48,684 bases of DNA, taken from contig JBBBWG010028721.1 in the NCBI GenBank assembly GCA_037176905.1, positions 1 to 48,684 of the forward strand. Direction: 5' to 3'. The notes under the pieces are model-generated. The model saw only the letters and a list, made by a program, of their open reading frames with translations. It had not been told where the DNA came from and searched no databases. Shown here piece after piece: positions 24,301-35,339 of the stretch; positions within the stretch are counted from its first letter, which is position 1, and each line of letters opens with the position of its first letter. The stretch comes from Azolla pinnata. Its lineage: Eukaryota; Streptophyta; Polypodiopsida; Salviniales; Salviniaceae. A program made the translations under genes and the position numbers.

Positions 24301-26474
24301 CGAAAATATTTCAAGACTTGTCGTGGAATGGTGTTCCTACCCATTCAAAGGAGAAAATTCAGATCACATCGTTTGTAATCCCAGAAATACTCCTTCAGTT
24401 CAATGTTTATGGAGAGAGAAGGATCATTAAATGCAGTTACTTCAACCAGTTACCAACTTGCCAAAATGTTGCATACTTGCTTGATCATACCATAACAATG
24501 TAACTTTCTCGGTTACAGCTTCCAAACAAGGGAGAAGACTCGGATCACATCATTCATAACCCCAGATACATACTATTTTGGTTTAATGCTCAGGGAGAGG
24601 AAAGGATTTTTAAATGCAGATGCTTCAACAAGTTACAACTACTTCCCCAGATATTCCATACTTACTTGATTGTACTACGACAATGTACCTTTCATGGTTA
24701 CAAAATCTGGATCCATCAGCTGGAACAACTATACTAATTATTCACATAAAAACCAAAAAAAGCATCTACTAGTTGAACCGTCCAATCTGTAAGTTCCATT
24801 ATTGGATTCGCAAGCAAGTCCTTAAGAAATGGCATAGAGCATATCAGGATTCATACCCTGCAGAAATTCTGGGTGATTTCTTTGATGTCAGCATCCTCCT
24901 CTGTGTATGCTGATTTCACCAGATTTGCCATTTGTGCATATAGAACAAGTTGCTGCTCTGGTACCTTTTCAAAATCTGAAATCTTTGAAGCTAAGGTGCA
25001 TAAAATGCATGACATGGTAATCATCAACTTGTGATGATTACATAGATCTTATATAGTTTTTTATACAATAATAAACATATATATATAGATAGAGAGAGAG
25101 AGAGAGGTCCTTGTTCAAAAGCAGTATTGGATACGTGTTGGCAATGTATCCACAAGACGATAATTATCCAAATCATCCACCTGGACAGTCTGGATTTGTA
25201 CATCATAATAATACTACTGGCATAACCACCGCTTTTATGGATAACAATGGGCAGAAGAAAACCTTCTTGTTAACCTCCTTCAGCTGCAGATGTCGTTTGA
25301 TGAGAAACCTCAGCATCAATCTCAATGATGATGTCAGAGTTTTCCCTTTTTCTTCAAACAGCGTAACAAGACTCTTGCACTCATACTTGTGGATAGGCCA
25401 CTCTTGTTTCTGCATTAAAACAAGATGCCATAAACACTACCGTTATGACAGGCATTGCAGAATGATTGTTAACAACTCAAGCAATAAGCACGAGAAGAAG
25501 GTATGTAACGTCCACGACAGCAAAGTTAACAAGTCTGTGGAATTTTATTTCAAATGTAGTACCTAGTACGTGACTGAAAATAAAACCAGTGCCAACACGA
25601 ATCTAATGCATCACAAACCTAAAATCCTGGCTTTGGGAATGTACAGATTTTATACTGGCTCACAATATTCTGAACATCATTCTTGAATTCTGAGGATCTC
25701 AACCTTTCTGTCTGATGATGATCTTCTGGGTTTATTACAGGGAAACCATGCATACTAATTTCTGCACAAATTAAATATTATCTGCTAAACAATTTTAATT
25801 GTCCACTAGTTTAAACTTTCTTAGAGGAGCCAATGAACTGCAAGACCCGTTCAGAAAGAAAACACATCCCCAGTAGTGATCACATTAAAGGATAGTCCCC
25901 CTGTAATTAATATGTCATCTTTTAGTTAAAAGACCCTTTTCAAAAAATTCGTTTTTATTTCCTGTTCAGTAGCTGAATTTTGTATAAAAAAATACAGCAT
26001 GCAAAACAGAAGCCAATATATGAAGGAAAATCTAATGCATTATTAAACCTCTTGACTTAAAACATGCATGGGTAGTGTCTGTAAATAAGAACCTGACAAT
26101 TCGAGGAGCAGTAGTGAACCATTCTACAAATTGCACACCGTTTGAACTTTGAACCTTCTTTGAAGCATCCATCGCACCTTTTCTGCATGTCTTCATTCAG
26201 TACACTTGCATATGGAAACTGTTCTAGCAACAATTCTCCTAGATCAAACAGATAAATTAGAGAGTTAGGGCAAGTTAGATTTATTTTTTAATCAATCGAT
26301 ACAAATATGCTCTACAAGATTCCTTGAGCTAAAAATCACTACCAAGCATCAGGAGACTGAAGCAGACATACCTCGCGAGAAATCTCGTGAAGCGAAGAGG
26401 CATCGTCCTTTGTGCGGGGAGAATCCCAGATGCAAGCCTCGGTCTTTCAGAGCTTGGGCGAGAGCATCGGCCAT
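21310..26474 (-). CDS. ASHR1: SET/MYND lysine methyltransferase, ASHR1/SMYD type, 14 exons
   Basis: Minus exons: 26474-26372, 26238-26093, 25409-25275, 25213-25135, 24975-24857, 24174-24086, 23963-23882, 23401-23297, 23229-23145, 23076-22954, 22737-22631, 22544-22475, 22122-22059, 21466-21310. All phases agree and the product is 487 aa, close to Arabidopsis ASHR1 (about 480). The N-terminal SET half is LHLGFSPHKGRCLFASRDFSRG. The MYND zinc finger has C56, C59, C69, C72, C78, C82, H90 and C94. SET core NHSCIPNC is at 222-229, the catalytic-region Tyr at 256, and post-SET Cys at 278, 280 and 283. The C-terminal TPR-like part includes HHHPLLGLQLYTCGKLEW. It is expected to methylate lysine on histone or other proteins; the substrate is unknown. 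Exon 4 is the weakest call, but its join gives an alignment without gaps to ASHR1. Confidence 0.92.
22240..22290. repeat. Short TTTAGGG patch in ASHR1-like intron 12
   Basis: Three to four TTTAGGG-like units (GATTTAGGGTTTAGGGTTTAGG) lie between exons 12 and 13. It is a minor interstitial telomeric motif. Confidence 0.85.
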
Positions 26475-26570
26475 CGTCCGTCGTAGGATCTGTCGCTACC
26501 TTCTCTTCTTCTTCTGTTCTTCTTCTTCTTCTTCTCTTCTTCTTCTTCTTCTTCTTCTTAAAACATGGTC
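26475..26570 (-). promoter_or_regulatory. ASHR1-like leader with (TTC)n tract
   Basis: Immediately upstream of the ATG on minus, the plus strand carries TCTTCTTCTTC runs from about 26503 to 26560, so the mRNA sense is GAA-rich. This is typical of a plant 5' UTR or initiator region. No TATA box is evident before the minisatellite begins. Confidence 0.45.
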
Positions 26571-27205
26571 AAGTCAATGTCAAATTAAGTCAAGTCGCAG
26601 TGAAATTAAGTCAAGTCGCAGTGAAATTAAGTGAATTCAAAGACAAATTAAGTCAAGTCAAAGCCAAATTAAGTCAATACATATCCAATTAAGTCAGGTC
26701 AAGTCAGGTTAATTCAAGTCAATGAAATGTAAATAATGTGTCAAATTGAGTCGTATTGAGTCAAGTCAAGTCAATGAACTACAAATAACAATGTCAGATT
26801 GAGTCATGTTGAGTCAAGTCAAGTCAATGAACTGCAAGTAACAATGTCAAATTGAGTCGTATTGAGTCAAGACAAGTCAATGAATTGCAATTAACAATGT
26901 TAGATTGAGTCGTATTGAGTCAAGTCTAGTCAAGTCAATGAACTGCAAATGACAATGTTTGATTGAGTCGTATTGAGTCGAGTCAAGTCAATTAATTGCA
27001 AATAACAATGTTAGATTGAGTCATATTGAGTCAAGTCAAGTCAAGTCAATGAACTGCAAATAATAATGTCAAATTGAGTCATATCGAGTCGAGTCAAGTC
27101 GATGAACTGCTAATAACAATGTCTAATTGAGTCGTATTGAATCAAATCAAGTAAATAAAATGCAAATAACGATGGCAAATTGAGTCATATTAAGTCAAGT
27201 GCAGT
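26570..27205. repeat. Minisatellite, AAGTCAAGTCAATGAACTGCAAATAAC type
   Basis: About nine to ten copies of a unit of roughly 58-62 bp occur. Each combines AAATTGAGTCGTATTGAGTC, a variable number of AAGTC pentamers, AATGAACTGCAAATAAC and AATGTC. The pentamer count varies from copy to copy (for example two or three AAGTC). The array starts next to the ASHR1-like leader and could lie in its promoter. No open frame runs through it. Confidence 0.9.
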
Positions 27206-28045
27206 CAATATGATTAGAGAATGTAAACATGAATTACCATCATGATTGATCTATGCTGAGTCAGGCCGATCGGAAAACCAGTGCCCACTCTGTTGTCAGA
27301 AAACAAGCATTTTATAAACAAAATAGATTTTAGAATTCTGAGGAATCAAAGACATATTCTACACGTACTCAACGTTTTGGAGCTGTCATTTTTTAGTTCG
27401 GTTTTATAACATATCAAGAATTACTTTCTAATATGCCTACTATTTTGCCTTAAAAGCGAATATTTATCCTTTTATAAATTTCGATTCCAATTTTGATTTT
27501 TTATCATTGAAGATTTTATATGATTTTACTAATGCCACGAGATAGAATGCGAAAATATTTAGTGAATAGTAAATTTGTATAGTTATTTAACGTATTTTTA
27601 CCCATAATTTTTACATATTTAACACGTATTTAACATATTTAACCCATCTTTAACGTATTTAATCATGTCTATTCTCAGCTCGTTGTGCTTTCTAATCATC
27701 AAATCGATGTGCTTGTCGAGCATGGTTTCGATTATTGATCATTTGAACATTGGATGCCATTAGCATGTCTTATTAAGTTTGGTACCTTTTGTCGTTCGCA
27801 ACTCGGCCAAATCTTCGATTCAGGAGCTTCCACCGTAGCCCATTCATCGTTGATCACTTTGGGCTCATCGAAACTTCTCGATCAATTGCCTGCATCAGAT
27901 TTGTTGTTTGCATTAGATTCACCTCTAATTTCCGGGGTCTGTTTGTGGTTGTATCTAGTACTTTTTATGTGGCCAAGGGTGCGTTTGATCTGCGTTTGGT
28001 TGATTTGCGTCTTGTTGAATAACACGATAGGGCTCAAAGTTTAGG
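27206..28045. other. Intergenic, no supported gene
   Basis: AT-rich sequence includes a short tract of repeated AACGTATTT/TTAACATATTT near 27590-27660. Plus frames at 27754-28044 are unrecognised and overlap each other, and I do not call them. Confidence 0.6.
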
Positions 28046-28278
28046 ATATCAGATTTGGGGTTTAGGGTTTAAGATATAAGATTTAGGGTTTGGGGTCTAT
28101 ACACAAGACTTAAGCTTTACTGTTTACAAATCAAAGATTTAGTATTTAGGATTTAGGGTTTATGATATAGGATTCAGGGTTTAGGGTTTGTGATATAGGA
28201 TTTAGGGTTTAGGGTTTAGGGTTTAGGGTTTAGGGCAAAGGCTACAACACTAAACCTTAAACCCTAAACCCTAAAGTT
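28046..28278. repeat. Interstitial TTTAGGG block meeting an inverted CCCTAAA block
   Basis: Degenerate TTTAGGG units begin at about 28050. Five perfect units run 28201-28235. After about 15 bp of unique sequence, the reverse-complement units TAAACCTTAAACCCTAAACCC follow at 28251-28275. The order G-rich then C-rich on one strand is what an end-to-end join of two telomere tracts would give, though short palindromic duplication gives the same picture. Confidence 0.9.
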
Positions 28279-28449
28279 CTAAGTTATAAACGAATCTTCT
28301 TTGTCCCGCAAATGTGAACGGAATCTTCGACTCATGCGAAATCATATTGTTTCTAAAAAAATGCAACAATGATAATTTTAATGTTATTAGAAAACAATAA
28401 GAATAATAGTACTATCATTAAACAACAACAACAACAACAAAAACACATA

Positions 28450-29370
28450 TTCTTATTGTTAGGAAAAGAATTATAAATTACATTTTGACACCTACTAAAA
28501 CTAAAAGTTACAAATTAAAGCGAGTTTTAAATCAACAGTCGATTAATTGAGCATCATGAAATCGATTAATTGTGACCTCAATTAACATCAAATTAATTAA
28601 TAGACGAACGCCAAATTGATCGATTAACACCCAATCAACACGTTGATTTGGCAAATATATTATACAATCTCTAACTGTTGTTAATCGAATATCATCAGGG
28701 GAATCGACTAACATCAATTAGTGGGAAGCGATTGGCAATAAAATCAATTACGTTATACTAACGAAATTTAACTGGATGTTAGTGTTGATTTCCAGTAGAA
28801 GATAAGAGCATGCGTTGATTTGTAGTTTCTGATTTCAGCAAGCGCTAAAATGGAATTATAATTTGGTCACGCAAATTTTTTGGGTAATTCTCTAAAGAAG
28901 ATCAGTGGTAGTATTATTAAATAACAGAATAACATCAATATTATTTAATAATAGTAATAATAATAAGGGAAAATTACGATAAACGCCTAACGAAATTATA
29001 AATTACATTTTGACGCGTACTAAAACCAAAAATTACAGATTAATGCCTAATTCTAAAATATCTTGTGCTCAATTAATTAACAGCAAATTAAGTAATTGTG
29101 TGCTCAATTCACATCAAATTAACTAATTGATTAATGCTCACTTATTTGATTAATACCGAACCAGCGCGTTAATCCGTCAATTAGATTCGTAGAATGACCA
29201 ACTCTTTTTAATCGGATATAATAAGGGAATCGATTAAGATCAAATTAGTGAGAAGTGATTTGGAACAAAATCAATACGAGCGGAATTAATCGAATGTCAA
29301 AGTTTAGCGGAAGATAAGATCGGGCGTCAATTTGTAATTTTTAATTTTGTTAGGCGCTTTTAAAAACAAT
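28450..29370. repeat. Two diverged direct copies, offset about 520 bp
   Basis: ATTATAAATTACATTTTGAC plus ACTAAAACTAAAAGTTACA occurs at about 28470-28515 and again, diverged, at about 28993-29040. Shared downstream motifs follow in order: AATTAATTGAGCATC-like, TCGATTAAC, AACGCCAAATTGAT-like and a terminal AGGCGCTTTTAAAA-like piece. Copies are rich in TTAAT and have no open frame. They look like relics of a non-coding repeat family. Confidence 0.6.
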
Positions 29371-29480
29371 TCCCTAATAATAATAATAATGATAATAAAT
29401 AAATAAAATAAAATAATTAATTAAATTAAATAAATAAAGTAAATAAAGTAAATAAAATAAATAAAATTATGATGATTATT
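29371..29480. repeat. AAATAAAATAAATAAAG low-complexity tract
   Basis: Tandem ATAAATAAA, AATAAAGT and AAAATAAT units form a short A-rich low-complexity block, immediately upstream of the GC-rich leader of the lysozyme-like/IQ gene. Confidence 0.85.
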
Positions 29481-30248
29481 ATTATGAAGCTTTCAAATTT
29501 TGAATGTTCTTGAAACCGAAAATTTGAATTTCCACGCAAGAACTTCCATCGCCATCGCCATCGCCATCGCCATCGCCGCGAGATTTCTGCTCCATTGCCC
29601 GAGCTCTCCATCTGCAGCTTCCTCTTCCACCGCCATAGCCCGTTTTATGCAGAGCAAAAAGCTCCTTTCTCTCAAGCCGTAGCCATGCCCTCCGAGGAGT
29701 ACGTCCTCTGAAGCTTCGCCCTGGTACGTTTCTATTTCTCGCACTAACCTCCATTTGCTTGTTAGATAGGTCCAAGATCTTGCTCCCACGCATCCATGGA
29801 AGGCGCCTGTTCACCATCTGCCTCCACAGGTGATGTTACGTATTGGAAACGTTGATTCCTGCTATGGAAGGGAGAGTTTGTTGCGATCTACATGCCGAAA
29901 GACTTCTCGGACGGTGGTTACCTGCCAGTACTTTAGCGTCGGGGAAGTGACTGGATTGGAGTGGAGCTTCACTCGTGTCATAACCGGAGTCATATGGGAT
30001 ACATAAACCATTTGCCTGTAAGGATCGGCTTCATCTCTTTCGACCAAGAAAATCACAACCGGATGGTGGTGATGACAAGGAGTCGTCACGTACGCATTGA
30101 TTCCTGCTATGGAAAGGAGATTTTTGCTGTGATCTACAAGCGAAAAGACTTCTCGGACGTGGTTTACCTGCCGGTACTTTAGCTTCGGGGAAATGTCTGG
30201 ATTGGACTGTCTTTAGTGGAGCTGCACTCTTGCCATAACCAGAGACAT
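29481..30248 (+). promoter_or_regulatory. Leader region of the lysozyme-like/IQ gene, with GCCATC repeat
   Basis: Five GCCATC units lie at about 29545-29575 and give spurious Ile-Ala frames on plus and Asp-Gly frames on minus. The start-codon-proximal part includes the first copy of the 245-bp duplication. Plausible splice donors are present (CCTGTAAGG near 30017). This is probably 5' UTR with one or more introns, but no transcript boundaries can be fixed. A coding exon upstream of 30249 cannot be excluded. Confidence 0.4.
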
Positions 30249-30345
30249 ATGGGATACATAAACCATTTGCCTGCAAGGATCGGCTTCATCTTTGGACCAA
30301 GGAAATCACCACCTGATGGTGGTGATGACAGCAAGGAGTCGTCAC
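29854..30345. repeat. Tandem duplication of about 245 bp
   Basis: Copy 1 begins GATTCCTGCTATGGAAG at 29854 and copy 2 begins GATTCCTGCTATGGAAAG at 30099. They share AAAGACTTCTCGGACG, TACCTGCC and CATATGGGATACATAAACC in the same order, with scattered substitutions. Both carry a stop in the same place (ACTTTAG). Copy 1 has CCTGTAAGGATCGG where copy 2 has CCTGCAAGGATCGG, so only copy 1 offers a GT donor. Copy 2 supplies the presumed initiator Met of the downstream gene. Confidence 0.9.
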
Positions 30346-33240
30346 GCCCTGACTGCAATAAATTGCACAAGAAGCCAGACGGAAAGCTAGATCAGAGACA
30401 ACAGTGCTATTCTACGGCAACAATTTCTTCTTCTAATGCTACCGTTTCTTCCTCGTCTTTATCATCTTCTTCATCCTCGTCTCTATCTTCTTCATCGCCA
30501 TCCTATTCTCCTGCTTTTACCCCATCTTTCTCACGATCGTCATCGTCATCTATATTTTCTAGATCTTTCTCTCTGTTTTCTCGCTCTTCTTATTCATTGT
30601 CGAGATCATCTTCTTCCTCCTCTTCTTCCTCTTTTCAAGCAAAAGAGGAAATCCAGGGGCACCATGGCCATGGATGCATAGAGAGATGGAAAGAGGAACT
30701 TCGGCCCTTGTTAAACTCCATCCGCTCCGTTGTGAGTTCAGCTGATTCTCATAGCGGGATAGTAGATAGCAACGGATCAGATTATAATGCTATCGGTCCT
30801 CTGTGCATCTCTCGGAAATATCATCATGATGCATGGCACGATGCTATTTGCCCTTCTTTTGCAGCATCTGCCACCTCTTGGTCACTATGCAGGTATGCCT
30901 CATGTCTACAGAAACTCAGTACACACATATGCTGGTCAGCTCACAGGTTAGAAGAGAGAGAGCTTTGATGCAGGTACCTATGCCATGCTGAAGATACTAT
31001 CATAGTTTATTGGCTCAAGTACTGTCCAGAAGCTGTGGAGAGGCGTGATTTTGAGATTTTGGCAAGAGTGCACAATGGTGAGCATTAAAATCTGCATAGT
31101 TTGGAAAGGGTAGCCTTATATTTGAGGATATTGAAAATTGATTGAGACCAGATTCGTTTCTTTCCAACACTTTCTGGAGCCAAAATGCATTGCAGATCCT
31201 TGACAAGCTTCGTTTCTCATGTAAAATTCATTATCATCAAAGACTCAACCTAATAACCGGACTATATATACTATACAGCAGTTCGTTTCATTCTTCTAGA
31301 GAGTTTCAGTACATCATTGGCGGAGTTTTTTTTTGTAGAGAAGTAGATCTTATTAACATCTCATATGCAATTTACATTTATTTGCTTGTAAACAGGTGGA
31401 CCTCTAGCTATTCACGAAAGGAAAGAGAGCACGGAATCTTACTGGCGGCAGGTCAACAAACATCTGGAGATGGAAATGGGAAAATTTCAGAAGGAAAACT
31501 TTCCATTCGATGCAACACAGATAGTGAAGACACATTGTACAGTCAATGATCTTTATTCTGTTATCACAAACCTTATGCATTGAATCATAACCGACTATTT
31601 TCTTTTGGTTTGCAGCAAAGAAAGATGGTTCAGCTACATGTAAAGCCTGTGAAGTGTTGTTTTCCCCACCATTGTCTGTCAATGCCCACATTGTATCAAT
31701 CCACAAAACAAGGACACATGGTTGCAAATTCTTCAAAATCAAACCAAAATTATTCCGCTGTAATAGAAGTGCAGTCAATGTGAAAGTCAAAGAAAATAAT
31801 ACTGTTGGAGGAGATGTTTGGTGGAAGGGTAACAACCAAAAGGTCTGCATTGCAGATAGAAAATTGAAACAGAATGTTTCGTCAGATGTTCAGCTGAACA
31901 ATGCTAATGTAAGAGAATGCTCCCTTTTTGGAACTGGTGAATCATGTCATACTGCACACGGCAATTTTGTTCACTCCAAGGATGCGTTTAAACGTGAGAA
32001 TGCGAGTCATGGTCTTGCAAGTGACTACTGGGAGTTGTCTGAAAATTACGTTAAAGGGAAAGCTGCTGTAAAGATACAGGCATTTTGGCGAATGCAGCAT
32101 GCAAGAGGTCAGTACAAAAGAGTACAAAATGCTGTATTATTAATCCAGAAGACATGGAAATGGCATCTCAAAGTTCGTTTGTTAAGCCCTGATAGGTTTA
32201 CACAGGGTCATAGTAGAACTGCAGGCATGGTTACTCCATCACCAAGAAGAAAGCATTTTCCTGGATACGCTGACCTATTATCACCATGTAAGTTGCTGTA
32301 TAGAGGTGACATATCTCCATGGCAAGAAGATGCCCTTTTGACAGAACTTGCTGGACTGCTTAAATGCGATACAGCTGAGAACTCACCTGAAGTGCCATGC
32401 CATAGTTTTGAGTTTGCACTATATTCAGGAGAGGATAATGACGATGAAATATGCACTCCAAGATTGATGAAACCTGAAATCAGTTGGCCTTCTGCAATAG
32501 TGTTGTCAGACAATTCTGAGGATATGGGTGAGAGTTTTGACTCCTCGTGCATTGAGGAGACACCTCTTGCAGTGAAGGAGGCTCTCCTATCACCATTCAC
32601 AGAGAAGGAAATCATTAGTGAACTGGCCAAGATTTTCCCACGCCAACTAGACTTAACATCCCATGATGATGGTATTACTCGAAAAGTATCCGATTGTTTC
32701 CAAGATGCAGCAACAGAGATGACTGATGGGGAATACTTTGGAAATGATGGAAATACTAGAGAACTCACTGGCTGTTTTGCAAGAGATGAAAGTTCTGATG
32801 ATGTGATAAGCTTGTCGGGTTGGCATCATTTGGAGATGGACTGTCTGAACAGTAGCAATGAGGAGGAGGAGGATGGAGAAGAAGATGTGATTCACCCTTC
32901 TGCTTCCTTCATCTCAAGTTCTGTCACCTGTTGTGAAATTGAAAATGTACACCAGGAAGTTGAAAAAGCTTTGGTCTCATCTTTGAGTGAGTGGAAGAGC
33001 TCTCTGTTATTTGCAGAAGAGAAACAAGGTCAAAACTTTGATATGGACATAAAGAAAGCCGCTTTTCAGAATTATCAAGAACTCAAAGTGGTGAATGAGT
33101 TGTGTAGATGCTCAATGAAAACCTCATCTTGCAAGTTTGAATCTGCTATTACTTGTTCATGCTTTCAGAAGGTAACTGTGACTGATAAGGATAACAAATT
33201 GCATCGTGACTCGACTGTGCGACCTCATTCTCCAGCCTAA
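30249..33240 (+). CDS. Protein with Ser-rich N-terminus, lysozyme-like domain and IQ motifs
   Basis: Predicted plus exons are 30249-30892, 30974-31077, 31396-31536 and 31616-33240 (about 837 aa). The first two joins are well supported (AG|GTATGC to TGCAG; ATG|GTGAGC to AACAG). The third donor (CATT|GTACAG) is weak. Exon 1 has a long Ser-rich tract, then WKEELRPLLNSIRSVVSS and AIGPLCISRKYHHDAWHDA. Exons 2-3 give IIVYWLKYCPEA, FEILARVHNGGP and YWRQVNKHL. This order matches the GP(F/L)QI...YW.DA, Y..RY and AR(I/V)HNGGP...YW..V pattern I recall for i-type (destabilase) and related bacterial lysozyme-like domains. The usual Glu and the Gln of GPLQI are replaced by Val and Cys, so catalysis is doubtful. 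The last exon carries two IQ motifs (KIQAFWRMQHARGQYKR and LLIQKTWKWHLKVR) and an acidic C-terminus. I do not know the full protein. It might instead be two adjacent genes: read straight through, exon 3 ends at a TGA at 31581-31583. Confidence 0.7.
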
Positions 33241-34499
33241 GCACAGACAACCAGCTTCCAGTGTATGACAGTGTCTATACAGCAATTCAAGATGGAGGCA
33301 GAATATACATCCAGTGGTGGTGCACACATTTCTCCTTAACAGCATTTATGCCTGATTTGGGATGATGCTCACCCCCTTTGCTAAAATATACATAAGCGTT
33401 GTGTACATGCAATGTAGAAACCCAACTGTGTGTTCTTGGTACGATTCAAAACAAAGTGACTTGTATGTAAGGATGCGATGATGAACAGGTTAATAGTAAT
33501 ACCTTCAAACAAACAGAGGTGTTCCAAAATTGATTTCCTGTGATAAATTCTGAAGTCTACAGTGTAAATCTCCGCCTTAACAAGATAGCAGGTTTTGCAG
33601 GCATCAACTGATAATGATTTGGATGCAGACATTGACATAAATTTAGAACCAAAGGACGAGGGAGAAGATGTTAAAGTGCGACAGAATACACGTGTATTGT
33701 TGATGCTGAAGAGAGATATCACCTGCATAGTGCATGGAGGACGCGGAAGCTCTTGATCCTCAGTTGTCTTCAGAAGATCGTTTGTGATCTGATTTAGGCA
33801 AATCCTTAAAGGTGAGGCATATAACGATATTAACAGTTGACAACCTTAAAGTGGAATACTCTCTGATTAATCAATTGTGCATTTAACTCTCAAGCTGAAA
33901 CTGTTTCCAATTACCTTTTAATTGGAATCCTGTTGAACCAAATGGCAGGTACATCCAAGTGAATAGAAAAAATCAAAGCAGAAAATGCAAATAAATCTTT
34001 TTTATGGTATGGATCGATATGATTATCACATTAATTCATCAATTCAACTGCTAGCAGCTAGTGTAACTGATATTTTTCTAATCTGTTAATATTGCACCTA
34101 TAATCTGCCAACTCAATTTCAAAAACATGAATGAATTTTATCCGGCAGTTTTTTCTTCTAACAGTTGAGGTTGCTACATTGTGTCAGGTTTGGTAGATCC
34201 AAAAAGAGTATTTTTAGAGGCGGGTGGCAGATCAGATGCCATCTCCTAAAATAAAGGTAGAAAATGTTGAAAGTCAACAAAGTCCCGCAGGAGAAAAAAT
34301 CTAGATTCTGATAAACACTTGCTCTGCGATTAGATGAATTTATATTTGGTGGGTGGTATTCGAATCATATTGACGCAAAGCCTAAAAGATCAAGGAATTG
34401 GTCATGTTTCAAGTTTTGAGCACTGTCATTTGCAAACTCCATGTCAAAAGTTGTCCAGAGAAGGGAAGCTTTAGGCCTTGCAAATGGGCTTCTTCAGTG
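33241..34499. other. Intergenic: 3' UTR then no supported gene
   Basis: The 3' UTR of the upstream gene probably occupies the first few hundred bases. Minus frames at 33157-33728 are antisense or unrecognised. Nothing else is apparent. Confidence 0.55.
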
Positions 34500-35110
34500 A
34501 CTAGAAACAATGCAATGCCTCTACAGAGAAAGTAGGGAGAGGCATGGTGCTAAGGGGCATGCTTGTCACACCGATCTTATTAGTTGAAAGCTCGGCCCTT
34601 ATGGCCTCTTATGATTACTTTGCTTCTTGTGGAATAGTAGTACCATGAAGCCCTACGTGACTTTGTCACAAGTTTTTTAAAGTCAAGGAGGATTATTGCC
34701 GGTTGTGCTTGAGATCTCTTTCCTAGAGTAAAAATGTTTTTTTGAATGCTCCCCTCACTTATGAATCCCGTTTGCGTGTGGTGGACGAGCTTCCCCAACA
34801 TAGAACTTATCTAATCTAGCCAAATATGTTTACTTAAACCTTTTTGTATGCAATCAGTTTTGGAGAAGACAAGGCTTCCTCTTGTTCTTGTGATTGATGT
34901 TCGAGGATCCCATATGCGGATGCCAAGGATTTGATTTTTCCTCCATGAACTGTAGTCATTGTGTTTTTGGACACTCTATTCTCTTCTAATTTCATCATAT
35001 TGAAATCACCATAGGCACCAGCAATCCACCAAGGGAAGTTTTTTGTCTGCTCGATGTCAATCTCATGTTCCAGCCTAGTTGGGCGAGTAGATGTTGACAA
35101 CACCAAGTTT
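34500..35110 (-). pseudogene. LINE-type retrotransposon relic (endonuclease and RT pieces)
   Basis: A minus frame (35106-34834) contains PWWIAGAYGDFNMM followed by a LEEN segment, as in the LINE endonuclease W.I.GDFN signature. Next, 34801-34580 gives LVHHTQTGFISEGSIQKNIF and AIILLDFKK, matching the RT motif QTGFI.GR.I..NI and the following LLDFEKA. The interval between endonuclease and RT is far too short, and both frames are interrupted, so the copy is deleted and dead. No poly(A) tail or target-site duplication was identified. Confidence 0.75.
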
Positions 35111-35339
35111 TTCCCGCCTCAATTAGGAGTGAGAGGTGCTATGCCCAAACCCCCACTCATAATCATGTGCTTAGTAATTGAAAATTTTGAACAATGATAA
35201 ATTCCCAACTTGAGATACAAGCTTGTCCGAGTTTAAGTGGCATTCTTCTATGCTAATTATATCTAGCATGTCATCTGCCAAGTAGTGTTGTGATTCCAAG
35301 ACGGGTGTAGTTGCCATGTGAAGCGAGATGAACAAGCAG

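Noticed and set aside
29482..29817. Minus open frame with Asp-Gly repeat, as a divergent gene
   Set aside because: The repetitive part is the GCCATC hexamer. There is no recognised domain and no conserved start, and it overlaps the leader of the plus-strand gene.
30424..30640. Ser-rich tract as evidence against coding
   Set aside because: The frame stays open well past the tract into non-repetitive protein that splices in phase to later exons, so I kept it as part of the gene.
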